Shown piece after piece: positions 1 through 6,221 of a DNA stretch of 7,078 nucleotides. A program made the translations under genes and the position numbers. The DNA is taken from assembly GCA_030591405.1 (NCBI GenBank), contig JAUVBC010000109.1, forward strand, positions 1-7,078. The letters run 5' to 3'. Within the stretch, counting starts at the first letter, position 1; every line of letters begins with the position of its first letter. The DNA comes from Candidatus Zixiibacteriota bacterium. Its GTDB lineage: Bacteria; Zixibacteria; MSB-5A5; GN15; PGXB01. The notes under the pieces are model-generated. The model did not search any database. It was not told the origin of the DNA and saw only the letters and a list, made by a program, of their open reading frames with translations.

Positions 1-26
1 CTCACCCCGATTATTTTATTGCTACG

Positions 27-32
27 TATTAT
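27..32 (+). promoter_or_regulatory. Possible -10 box of a leaderless ygiQ transcript
   Basis: TATTAT (5 of 6 matches to TATAAT) ends 5 nt before the ygiQ ATG at 38, so transcription would start at or next to the start codon. No -35 is visible at the right distance (positions 4-9 read ACCCCG), and only 37 bases upstream are in the window. There is no G-rich Shine-Dalgarno in this stretch, which fits a leaderless mRNA. It could equally be a chance AT-rich hexamer. Confidence 0.3.
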
Positions 33-37
33 TAAGT

Positions 38-1765
38 ATGAAATTCCTTCCAACCACAAAAGATGAGTTAAAGAAACTTGGCTGGGATCAGCTTGATATT
101 ATTCTGATCTCGGGCGACAGTTATATCGATTCACCGTTTATAGGCATAGCAGTTATAGGAAAATATCTGGCTAAAAATGGATATAAGGTCGGGATCATCG
201 CACAGCCTGATTTGACATCCCCGCGTGATATTAAACGGCTCGGTGAACCAAAATTGTTCTGGGGGGTCAGCGGTGGTTCGGTTGACTCGATGGTTGCCAA
301 TTATACAGCGTCGAAAAGAAAAAGGAAATCGGACGATTTCACCCCTGGCGGGATCAATAATCGACGGCCGGATCGAGCGGTAATAGTGTATAGCAACCTC
401 ATTCGTAAATATTTCAAAGATACCAAACCGATTGTTTTGGGCGGTATCGAAGCGAGCCTGAGACGAGTCGCACATTATGATTATTGGTCGGATAAAATTC
501 GCAAATCAATTCTTTTTGATGCCAAAGCCGATATTCTGGTGTATGGTATGGGGGAGAAGACGATTTTGAAATTGGCCGAGTCTTTCAAACAAGAAAAAGA
601 TTGGCGAAAAATAAAATCGATTTGTTATATCTCGAGTGATCCCCCAAACGGTTATCTTGAGTTATCTTCGTTTGATCAAGTCCGGCGTTCAAAATCAAAA
701 TTCACCGAGATGTTCCACACCTTCTACAAGAATAACGATCCGATAACCGCCAAAGGTCTCTATCAAAAAACCGACACCCGCTATTTGGTTCAAAACGCGC
801 CGGAAAGTTATCTCTCACAAAACGAGATGGACAAAATCTATGAAATAGATTATGCGCTTGAACAGCATCCCTATTACCAGAAATTTGGTAATGCCAAAGC
901 ATTGGAGACGATCAGGTTTTCAATAGCGACTCATCGGGGATGTTATGGCGAATGTAATTTCTGCGCGATAGCGGTTCATCAGGGTCAAACGATCCAGTGG
1001 CGGTCGGAACAGTCGGTTGTCAATGAAGCGAAAAGATTCAATTCGTTTAAAAATTTCAATGGCATTATCAGCGATGCCGGCGGGCCAACGGCCAATATGT
1101 ATGGCTTCGAGTGTAAAAAGAAAATAAAAAAAGGCTGCTGTGAAGATAAACGGTGCGTCTATCCGGAACTTTGCAAAATGATGAAACCTGATCATAGCAT
1201 TCAAATGAATCTGCTGAACAAATTAGCGGCTGTAATGGGAGTAAAGAAAGTTTTTATCGCCAGCGGAATCCGGTATGATTTGATTATTGAAGATAAAAAG
1301 TTTGGTCGAAAATATCTTAATCAATTGGTGAAAAAACATACTTCGGGACAATTAAAAATCGCACCGGAACATACTGATAACAAGGTCCTTAAATTAATGG
1401 GCAAACCAGGTATGGCAACCTTGTCGCAATTTGGTGCGATGTTCGCAGACGCTGTTTCTCATGACAAGAAAAATCAGTTTTTGACTTATTATCTGATTGC
1501 CGCTCACCCGGGATGTACCGAGAAAGAGATGTTGCGGCTGAAAACTTATACCTCGAAAAATCTGCGGATAAACCCGGAGCAAGTGCAGATATTTACCCCG
1601 CTGCCTTCGACATATTCAGCGCTGATGTACTATACTGAACAGGACCCATTCACCGGCAAAAAGATATTTGTTGAAAAAGATATCAACCGCAAGAAAAAAC
1701 AGAAAGATATCCTGACTTATAAGCCATCACCGAAAAAATCAAAAACAAGAAGATCCCGACAGTAA
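38..1765 (+). CDS. ygiQ: YgiQ family radical SAM protein (UPF0313)
   Basis: The protein has 575 residues. It starts with the family's usual opening (FLPTTKDELKKLGWDQLD), which fixes the start. The N-terminal part (about 1-290) matches the YgiQ N-terminal domain. The radical SAM core begins with HRGCYGECNFCA, where C302, C306 and C309 form the CX3CX2C motif for the SAM-binding [4Fe-4S] cluster. A second cysteine group (C359, C367, C368, C373, C379, around the motif CVYPELC) also recurs in this family. The C-terminal part contains IFTPLPSTYS and DPFTGKKIF, as in YgiQ proteins, and then ends in a short Lys/Arg-rich tail. It is therefore shorter than the E. coli protein (roughly 700 residues or more) and lacks most of the C-terminal extension. 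The biochemical reaction of the family is not established. The stop lies 10 nt from that of the convergent gene at 1776. No Shine-Dalgarno sequence precedes the ATG. Confidence 0.95.
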   Translation: MKFLPTTKDELKKLGWDQLDIILISGDSYIDSPFIGIAVIGKYLAKNGYKVGIIAQPDLTSPRDIKRLGEPKLFWGVSGGSVDSMVANYTASKRKRKSDDFTPGGINNRRPDRAVIVYSNLIRKYFKDTKPIVLGGIEASLRRVAHYDYWSDKIRKSILFDAKADILVYGMGEKTILKLAESFKQEKDWRKIKSICYISSDPPNGYLELSSFDQVRRSKSKFTEMFHTFYKNNDPITAKGLYQKTDTRYLVQNAPESYLSQNEMDKIYEIDYALEQHPYYQKFGNAKALETIRFSIATHRGCYGECNFCAIAVHQGQTIQWRSEQSVVNEAKRFNSFKNFNGIISDAGGPTANMYGFECKKKIKKGCCEDKRCVYPELCKMMKPDHSIQMNLLNKLAAVMGVKKVFIASGIRYDLIIEDKKFGRKYLNQLVKKHTSGQLKIAPEHTDNKVLKLMGKPGMATLSQFGAMFADAVSHDKKNQFLTYYLIAAHPGCTEKEMLRLKTYTSKNLRINPEQVQIFTPLPSTYSALMYYTEQDPFTGKKIFVEKDINRKKKQKDILTYKPSPKKSKTRRSRQ

Positions 1766-1775
1766 AAGTTATTTT

Positions 1776-2300
1776 TTACCCCTGAGAATCCTCATATTTT
1801 TTGGCCATCTGTTCAGAAGAAAATGAAAAATGCATCTGGACAATGACCCATTTTCCATCCTGTTTTTCAAGGACTCCTGTCCAGCGAACATCTTCCCAAT
1901 TAGCCGGCTGACCTTTCCATTCATTATAGTCATCAAGGCGCGCCGAATACCAGGCGGCATCACCCGACTTGGATCGATTGATCTTAAGCTCGCGAACATT
2001 GGAACTGATACCTTTAAAATCTTCATGCATAAAAAAGGTCTCAGTCAAGTTAGTGAAAGCCTCAAAACCATGAATAGTTCCGGCATCATTGGGACTGAAA
2101 TAAAACAACTTCTCATTATGCGTAACGGTACTAAACAAAAGTTCCTTGTCCTTGTTGACAGCCCAGCCAATATTGTTTCTTACAACCTCAGCGATTTGGG
2201 CTTTTTCAGCTTCGTTATCAATTTTTGATTCCATCGAACAACATCCCATAATTATTCCGGTTAACAATAGAAAAACAGATAATACAATAAAATATTTTAT
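1776..2300 (-). CDS. SnoaL/NTF2-like domain lipoprotein, probable ATA start
   Basis: Read from the ATA codon at 2298-2300, this is a 174-residue protein. It opens with a short charged end (MKYF), a hydrophobic stretch (residues 4-17) and a lipobox I17-M18-G19-C20, so it is probably exported and lipid-anchored at C20. There is no Asp at +2 after C20, which in enterobacteria means outer-membrane sorting. The rest looks like a SnoaL/DUF4440-type NTF2 fold: an N-terminal helix (IAEVVRNNIGWAVNKD), a FYFSPN and IHGFEAF region, and the C-terminal strands WTGVLEKQDGKWVIVQMHFS. Such domains form a small cone-shaped pocket; the substrate or function here is unknown. An ATG at 2370-2372 opens the same frame 24 codons earlier, but it has no good ribosome binding site and would place an unlikely leader before the signal peptide. 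GGAGG sits 4 nt before the ATA. The product class is fairly sure, the exact start less so. Confidence 0.8.
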   Translation of the reverse strand: MKYFIVLSVFLLLTGIIMGCCSMESKIDNEAEKAQIAEVVRNNIGWAVNKDKELLFSTVTHNEKLFYFSPNDAGTIHGFEAFTNLTETFFMHEDFKGISSNVRELKINRSKSGDAAWYSARLDDYNEWKGQPANWEDVRWTGVLEKQDGKWVIVQMHFSFSSEQMAKKYEDSQG

Positions 2301-2304
2301 AGCA

Positions 2305-2309
2305 CCTCC
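2305..2309 (-). promoter_or_regulatory. Ribosome binding site (GGAGG) that points to the ATA start
   Basis: On the minus strand GGAGG is followed by TGCT and then ATA (2298-2300). It lies inside the longer ATG-initiated frame, where it would encode Gly-Gly. A strong Shine-Dalgarno directly before a lipoprotein signal peptide argues that translation begins here. The 4-nt spacing is a little short. Confidence 0.6.
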
Positions 2310-2311
2310 GA

Positions 2312-2332
2312 ATATAAGATTAAGACTTATAT
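2312..2332. repeat. Inverted repeat in the leader of the lipoprotein gene
   Basis: ATATAAG (2312-2318) and CTTATAT (2326-2332) are perfect 7-bp arms around a 7-nt loop. The repeat lies between the candidate promoter and the ribosome binding site of the minus-strand lipoprotein gene. It could be a weak hairpin in the 5' leader or an operator. All but one pair in the stem are A-T, so stability is low. Confidence 0.35.
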
Positions 2333-2339
2333 AGTGCCT

Positions 2340-2368
2340 ATTTTGATTAATTAAAATATTTTGGTCAA
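2340..2368 (-). promoter_or_regulatory. Candidate promoter of the NTF2-like lipoprotein gene
   Basis: On the minus strand TTGACC (2363-2368, 5 of 6 to TTGACA) is separated by 17 nt from CAAAAT (2340-2345, 4 of 6 to TATAAT). The predicted transcript would start near 2333, downstream of the ATG at 2370-2372 but upstream of the GGAGG and ATA start. This agrees with the short form of the protein. The region is very AT-rich, so chance matches are easy. Confidence 0.35.
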
Positions 2369-2445
2369 TCATATTTTTAACTAAATATTTCGTCTTCCGG
2401 TATCAAGAATCGGTTAAAAAACGTCGATTAAATAAGTATGGGAAA

Positions 2446-2463
2446 CTGCAATATAAATTGCAG
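2446..2463. repeat. Inverted repeat upstream of the TPR-glycosyltransferase gene
   Basis: CTGCAAT (2446-2452) and ATTGCAG (2457-2463) are perfect 7-bp arms around the loop ATAA. The repeat ends 32 nt before the ATG at 2496. It may be an operator or a small leader hairpin. No convincing -35/-10 pair was found in this spacer for the plus-strand gene. Confidence 0.4.
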
Positions 2464-2495
2464 ATATTTCAATAATAGAATAGGAATCTGTTCTA

Positions 2496-4505
2496 ATGGA
2501 AAAATTATTATCGAAGGGTGAGGATCTGTTCTCACAAGGTCAAATCGAACAGGCCGAAAAATGCTTTGTCGAAATCATTGAGAATAATCCAACCTGCAAA
2601 GAGGCATATAACGATCTCGGTGTTATAGCCCATAATCGGAATGAGCTAAACCGGGCCAAAACCTATTTTCAACAAGCGCTCAGAATTGATCCTGGCTATC
2701 AGGAAGCGATCAATAATCTGGCCGATATCGGTCGGGATAAACCTGCTTTGATTGAAGACCTACCATCCGACATGGCCAATAATAAAAATATCTCCAATCA
2801 AAATATTGCGATTGTTAATCCGTTTGATAATAAATTCAATCAGATTTATTCTTCATATTTTAGCCGGCAAAACGATGTTAGAATTATCAAGGCCTCTAAT
2901 TCAAAAGAAATTCTGGCTCTTGATCCGATTATAAACTGGGCCGATATTATCTATACTCCCTGGGCGAACGAACCACTGATTTATCTGTCTAATAAAAAAA
3001 GTAATAAACTTCTCGTATCAAACATTCGCAGTTATGAAATATTTTTTGATGAATCAATGAAATCTGTTGCCTGGGACAAAGTCGATGGTTTGATCTTTGT
3101 TGCCGACCATGTTCGGCAGATAGCGAATGAAAAATGGCCGCAACAGTTGAAAGCTGTCCCGCAGACAACTATTTATAATTCTGTTGAATTGGATAATTAT
3201 CCGTTCCATAAAAAAAATCACGGGAAAAATATCGGATATGTCGGTTATCTTAATGCCAAAAAAGGGATCGAACTGCTATTGCAGTGTATCAACGAAGCGG
3301 TCAAGTCAGATCCCGAATACTGTTTTCATATTGCCGGTGAATTTCAGGGCGAGCGGTTTGAACATTACACGAAACATTTGATTTCTCAGATGTCGCTGGA
3401 GAAAAACATAATCTATCACGGATGGGTTAAAGATATCCCCGAATTTTTAAGTGATATGAATTATGTCATCTCAACCTCGCCATGGGAAGGCTGCCCTAAT
3501 AATATCATTGAAGCGATGGCCTGCGGGGTCAAACCGCTGATACATAATTGGCGTGGTGCTGCGGATATTTTTCCAAAAGAACTTGTTTTTAACACCATTG
3601 AAGAATTTATCTCGATTCTAAAATCTCCAGATTATGATTCATCGGTTTACCGCAACTATGTTGAAGAGAATTTTAATACCGAAAAGCAACTCCCCAAAAT
3701 TGAAAATTTTATGCTCTCACTTTTGGAAAAAAGGGGAGAGACAACAAAATCAAAATCATCTGGCTCTTCATTAAATCTTAAAAGCTGGCAGGAAGTGGCA
3801 GAACAAAAACCAGCCGAATCTGACGAAAAACCTAAATCAGACGAGTCTATTAATTTTCTCCAACCATTGCCGCAAAAAGTTCAGATCGTTAATAATCGCA
3901 AAGTTTATACGGTCGATTTTTGCCGGGATAAAAAAGTGCTTCATATCGGATGTGTCGATTCCGGGATGATGAAAAAACGAATTGCCGAGAACAATTATCT
4001 GCACCATCAAATATATAAAGTAGCTAAAAAACTAATCGGTATTGATATCGACAACGACGGTATACAACTTCTCAAAAATGAAGGATACGATGTTGAAACG
4101 GTCAATGTCGAAATTGATAAAGAGAGATTGATAGCGCTGACCAAAGATGTCGATGTTATCGTGATCCCCGAGGTTGTTGAGCATCTGAGTAATTTTGGTT
4201 TGTTTCTTGATAATTTATGTTCGTGTCATTTTGACGGTGAGATATTAATTAGTACACCCAACAGTTTCTCATATAGGATAACAGAAATATTATCACAGGG
4301 TGTGGAACTGGTTCACCCCGATCATAACTGTTATTTCTCACTGATTACATTAACGACCATTTTAAATAAACATGGTTTTGATGTTACCCGGCACCTGATG
4401 TACTACTGGCCGGGCGATGATCTCTTTGGTCAAAAGTTTGAAAAGGTCATCAATCAGTCCCCATACCAGGCCGAGGGAATAATAGCCATCGTCCGCAAAA
4501 AATAG
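2496..4505 (+). CDS. TPR - GT4 glycosyltransferase - SAM methyltransferase fusion protein
   Basis: This 669-residue protein has three parts and no signal peptide or membrane segment, so it is probably cytoplasmic. Residues 4-78 hold two TPR repeats plus one further helix (for example KEAYNDLGVIAHNRNELNRA and YFQQALRIDP). Residues about 104-410 look like a GT-B, GT4-type glycosyltransferase: a nucleotide-sugar-side domain starts at IGYVGYLNAKKG (246-257), and W330-E331 to E339 (EGCPNNIIE) gives the EX7E signature. A Ser/Lys/Glu-rich linker (about 411-466) leads to a class I methyltransferase: motif I VLHIGCVDSG (481-490), acidic strand GIDID (515-519), PEVVEHL (558-564) and a late HPDHNCYFS (607-615). 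Motif I departs from the usual DxGxGxG form. AGGAA at 2482-2486, 9 nt before the ATG, supports the start. The donor sugar, acceptor and methylation target cannot be told. It faces the sulfotransferase and cysC genes, which suggests work on the same glycan. Confidence 0.88.
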   Translation: MEKLLSKGEDLFSQGQIEQAEKCFVEIIENNPTCKEAYNDLGVIAHNRNELNRAKTYFQQALRIDPGYQEAINNLADIGRDKPALIEDLPSDMANNKNISNQNIAIVNPFDNKFNQIYSSYFSRQNDVRIIKASNSKEILALDPIINWADIIYTPWANEPLIYLSNKKSNKLLVSNIRSYEIFFDESMKSVAWDKVDGLIFVADHVRQIANEKWPQQLKAVPQTTIYNSVELDNYPFHKKNHGKNIGYVGYLNAKKGIELLLQCINEAVKSDPEYCFHIAGEFQGERFEHYTKHLISQMSLEKNIIYHGWVKDIPEFLSDMNYVISTSPWEGCPNNIIEAMACGVKPLIHNWRGAADIFPKELVFNTIEEFISILKSPDYDSSVYRNYVEENFNTEKQLPKIENFMLSLLEKRGETTKSKSSGSSLNLKSWQEVAEQKPAESDEKPKSDESINFLQPLPQKVQIVNNRKVYTVDFCRDKKVLHIGCVDSGMMKKRIAENNYLHHQIYKVAKKLIGIDIDNDGIQLLKNEGYDVETVNVEIDKERLIALTKDVDVIVIPEVVEHLSNFGLFLDNLCSCHFDGEILISTPNSFSYRITEILSQGVELVHPDHNCYFSLITLTTILNKHGFDVTRHLMYYWPGDDLFGQKFEKVINQSPYQAEGIIAIVRKK

Positions 4506-4537
4506 CTATTTTCTATATTTGAATAATATCAAAATTA

Positions 4538-4551
4538 TCCCCCTATGGGGA
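4538..4551. terminator. Possible bidirectional terminator hairpin between convergent genes
   Basis: TCCCC (4538-4542), loop CTAT and GGGGA (4547-4551) form a 5-bp G/C-rich stem in the 77-bp gap between two convergent genes. On the minus strand it is followed by a T-rich run (ATAATTTTGATATT); on the plus strand by AATCTATTTA. Neither is a full U-tract, so this is a weak candidate; its position between two converging genes is the main support. Confidence 0.4.
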
Positions 4552-4567
4552 ATCTATTTAAATAGAT
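4552..4567. repeat. Perfect 16-bp palindrome
   Basis: ATCTATTTAAATAGAT reads the same on both strands and abuts the G/C-rich hairpin at 4538-4551. It lies 15 nt beyond the sulfotransferase stop. With no loop it would form a cruciform poorly, but as RNA the outer bases can pair. It may add to transcription termination from both sides or be a protein-binding site. Confidence 0.45.
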
Positions 4568-4582
4568 GAGTTTCTTGTAAGA

Positions 4583-5518
4583 TTATAATTCGTAGCCGAC
4601 TTTTTTGAGCATGTCGGTTAATGTAAGATCAAAGGTTCGCAGAATTGCCGGGTCGATCCCGTCTTTTTTCCATTTACCGATTTTATTTGAAAATATCGGT
4701 GTTGTACCGTAGTTAAGCGGATTGGATTTACCCTTGTCCATGTAATTTAACATTTCAGGATCGTACTCTTCTTCGAGAAATTCCATTAATCTCTTAAGAC
4801 TGTTCTCGGTGTCCAGAATCAGATCTTCGTATTTCAATTCATAATACCTCGGATTACTTCTGAACCGAATCCCGGCTTCAACCGCCGAGAGCCATCGGAA
4901 AATTGCATTTGGCATCGGGAATTCGCGTCCCTGATAAAGCGACAAGGCAACATCACGGCCGTCTCTGATAATATGCACAAATTTGGAATCGGGAAAGAAA
5001 TCGAGTATCTCCTCAATACAATAAACATTATTGGGAGTTTTTTCCGCCCAGCGATTTTTACCCTGAGCATTTGCCCAGTTGGAAAAAAACAGATCAAAAA
5101 AATGCTTGAGATTTTCTGATTTTTCAAAGATGGTTTTTATTGTAGATAAATTATGATACTGTTTTCCGGTGTTGGGAATAAACAGACCAAAATTACTGCC
5201 AATTTTAGTAAACAGAGGGAAGACCTGCTCTTTATTGATCTCGTCAAATTTCTGCGTGGTGAACATCTGATAAAGTTCATCCAGTTCTATTTGATATAAT
5301 CTGGGGCGGTCAAAAAGCGCGATCTCCTGCCCGCAGGCGATATTTTTATGTGAGTCAAGCATCGTTTTCAAAAGAGTCGTGCCGCTGGAACCACAGCCGC
5401 CAATAATAATCGGATTGGGAAAAGAGATATCTTCTATCTCAACCGCAGGATTGGTCGACATCTCATATTTGAGAAACTCTTCCATCGTGATAGTTTTTTT
5501 CTTGGTAGCGATATTCAT
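4583..5518 (-). CDS. PAPS-dependent sulfotransferase (Sulfotransfer_3-like)
   Basis: The 311-residue protein transfers a sulfate group from PAPS to an acceptor. The 5'-phosphosulfate-binding loop is GGCGSSGTTLL (40-50) after a hydrophobic strand. WAEKTPN (157-163) is typical of this bacterial sulfotransferase group. The 3'-phosphate-binding strand and loop are FVHIIRDGRDVALSL (180-194), with R185 and S193 as the expected ligands. YELKYEDLI further on is the usual strand before the C-terminal helices. No signal peptide or membrane segment is seen, so it should act in the cytoplasm. The start is well placed: AGAGGAA lies just upstream at normal distance and overlaps the TAG stop of cysC, 10 nt away. 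That layout implies co-transcription and probably translational coupling with the gene that makes its co-substrate. The acceptor is unknown; the facing glycosyltransferase makes a glycan plausible, while a lipid, protein tyrosine or small molecule cannot be excluded. Confidence 0.93.
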   Translation of the reverse strand: MNIATKKKTITMEEFLKYEMSTNPAVEIEDISFPNPIIIGGCGSSGTTLLKTMLDSHKNIACGQEIALFDRPRLYQIELDELYQMFTTQKFDEINKEQVFPLFTKIGSNFGLFIPNTGKQYHNLSTIKTIFEKSENLKHFFDLFFSNWANAQGKNRWAEKTPNNVYCIEEILDFFPDSKFVHIIRDGRDVALSLYQGREFPMPNAIFRWLSAVEAGIRFRSNPRYYELKYEDLILDTENSLKRLMEFLEEEYDPEMLNYMDKGKSNPLNYGTTPIFSNKIGKWKKDGIDPAILRTFDLTLTDMLKKVGYEL

Positions 5519-5528
5519 TTAGGTTCCT

Positions 5529-6221
5529 CTATTTCAAACTTAATTCGCGAGACTCGTTTGGCTGCTGAAAATAATTCTGCTCCGATAAATATGTCAGAAT
5601 CTTATCAACCGATTTTTCAACCGACAGCTCTTGCGTATTGACTTTTATTTCCGGCTTTTCCGGTAATTCAAAGGGATCATCGATCCCGGTAAAATTTTTG
5701 ATAAGTCCGCTTCGAGCCTTTTTGTATAAACCTTTTGGATCGCGTCGCTCGCATTCTTCCAGGGGGCAATCGATAAATGTCTCGATAAAATCACCATCAG
5801 GAACAATCTTTCTAATTTTATCTCGGTCGTTGTTGTATGGTGAGATAAAAGCGCAGATCGTAATATTCCCTGCTTCCATCAGCAGTTTGGCCGCCTCGCC
5901 GATCCGTCTGATATTTTCCTGGCGATCTTCAAGAGAGAATCCTAAATCAGAGTTTAATCCAAAACGAACAATATCGCCGTCAAGGATCATCACCTGATAA
6001 TTCTTTTCAAACAGGACTCTTTCCAGCTCTCTGGCGATTGTCGATTTTCCGGAACCACTCAAACCGGTCAGCCAGATAATATAGCTTTTGTGACAATTTC
6101 TGGTTTCCCGATCCTGACGTGTGATTAATCCGTCCGGTTTGAACAGATTTCTTGATTTTACTGATTGCGATAACTTGTAATCATTATCAACTAATTTGGG
6201 AGGGTCAAATCTGAAGGTCAT
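5529..6221 (-). CDS. cysC: Adenylylsulfate (APS) kinase
   Basis: The 230-residue enzyme phosphorylates APS with ATP to give PAPS. The P-loop is GLSGSGKS (53-60). It is followed by LDGDIVRFGLNSDLGFS (80-96), with the DGD and Arg residues of the family, then EDRQENIRR (98-106), AFISP (124-128, with the conserved Ser127) and DPKGLYKKARSGLIKNFTGI (161-180), all in canonical order. The roughly 45 residues before the P-loop include TRQDRE...HK, also found at the start of many CysC proteins, so most of the N-terminus is genuine. It is a stand-alone kinase, not fused to ATP sulfurylase or CysN. The start codon is uncertain by two codons: GGAG (6235-6238) is 13 nt from the ATG but 7 nt from an in-frame ATA. 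It is first in a probable two-gene operon with the sulfotransferase, so PAPS is likely made for sulfonation, though use in sulfate assimilation is not excluded. Confidence 0.96.
   Translation of the reverse strand: MTFRFDPPKLVDNDYKLSQSVKSRNLFKPDGLITRQDRETRNCHKSYIIWLTGLSGSGKSTIARELERVLFEKNYQVMILDGDIVRFGLNSDLGFSLEDRQENIRRIGEAAKLLMEAGNITICAFISPYNNDRDKIRKIVPDGDFIETFIDCPLEECERRDPKGLYKKARSGLIKNFTGIDDPFELPEKPEIKVNTQELSVEKSVDKILTYLSEQNYFQQPNESRELSLK

Noticed and set aside
1762..1779. GTAAAA/TTTTAC inverted repeat at the convergent stops, considered as a terminator
   Set aside because: Only a 6-bp, nearly all A-T stem that overlaps both stop codons; too weak to call.
1830..2228. Plus-strand open frame of 132 codons opposite the lipoprotein gene
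   Set aside because: It is antisense to a recognisable SnoaL/NTF2-like gene, has no family similarity, and lacks a ribosome binding site.
2301..2372. N-terminal extension of the lipoprotein from the ATG at 2372
   Set aside because: No ribosome binding site, residues unlike a signal peptide, and it contains the GGAGG that serves the later start. Kept as the fallback if ATA cannot initiate.
5638..5997. Plus-strand open frame of 119 codons opposite cysC
   Set aside because: Antisense shadow of a clear APS kinase gene; no independent support.
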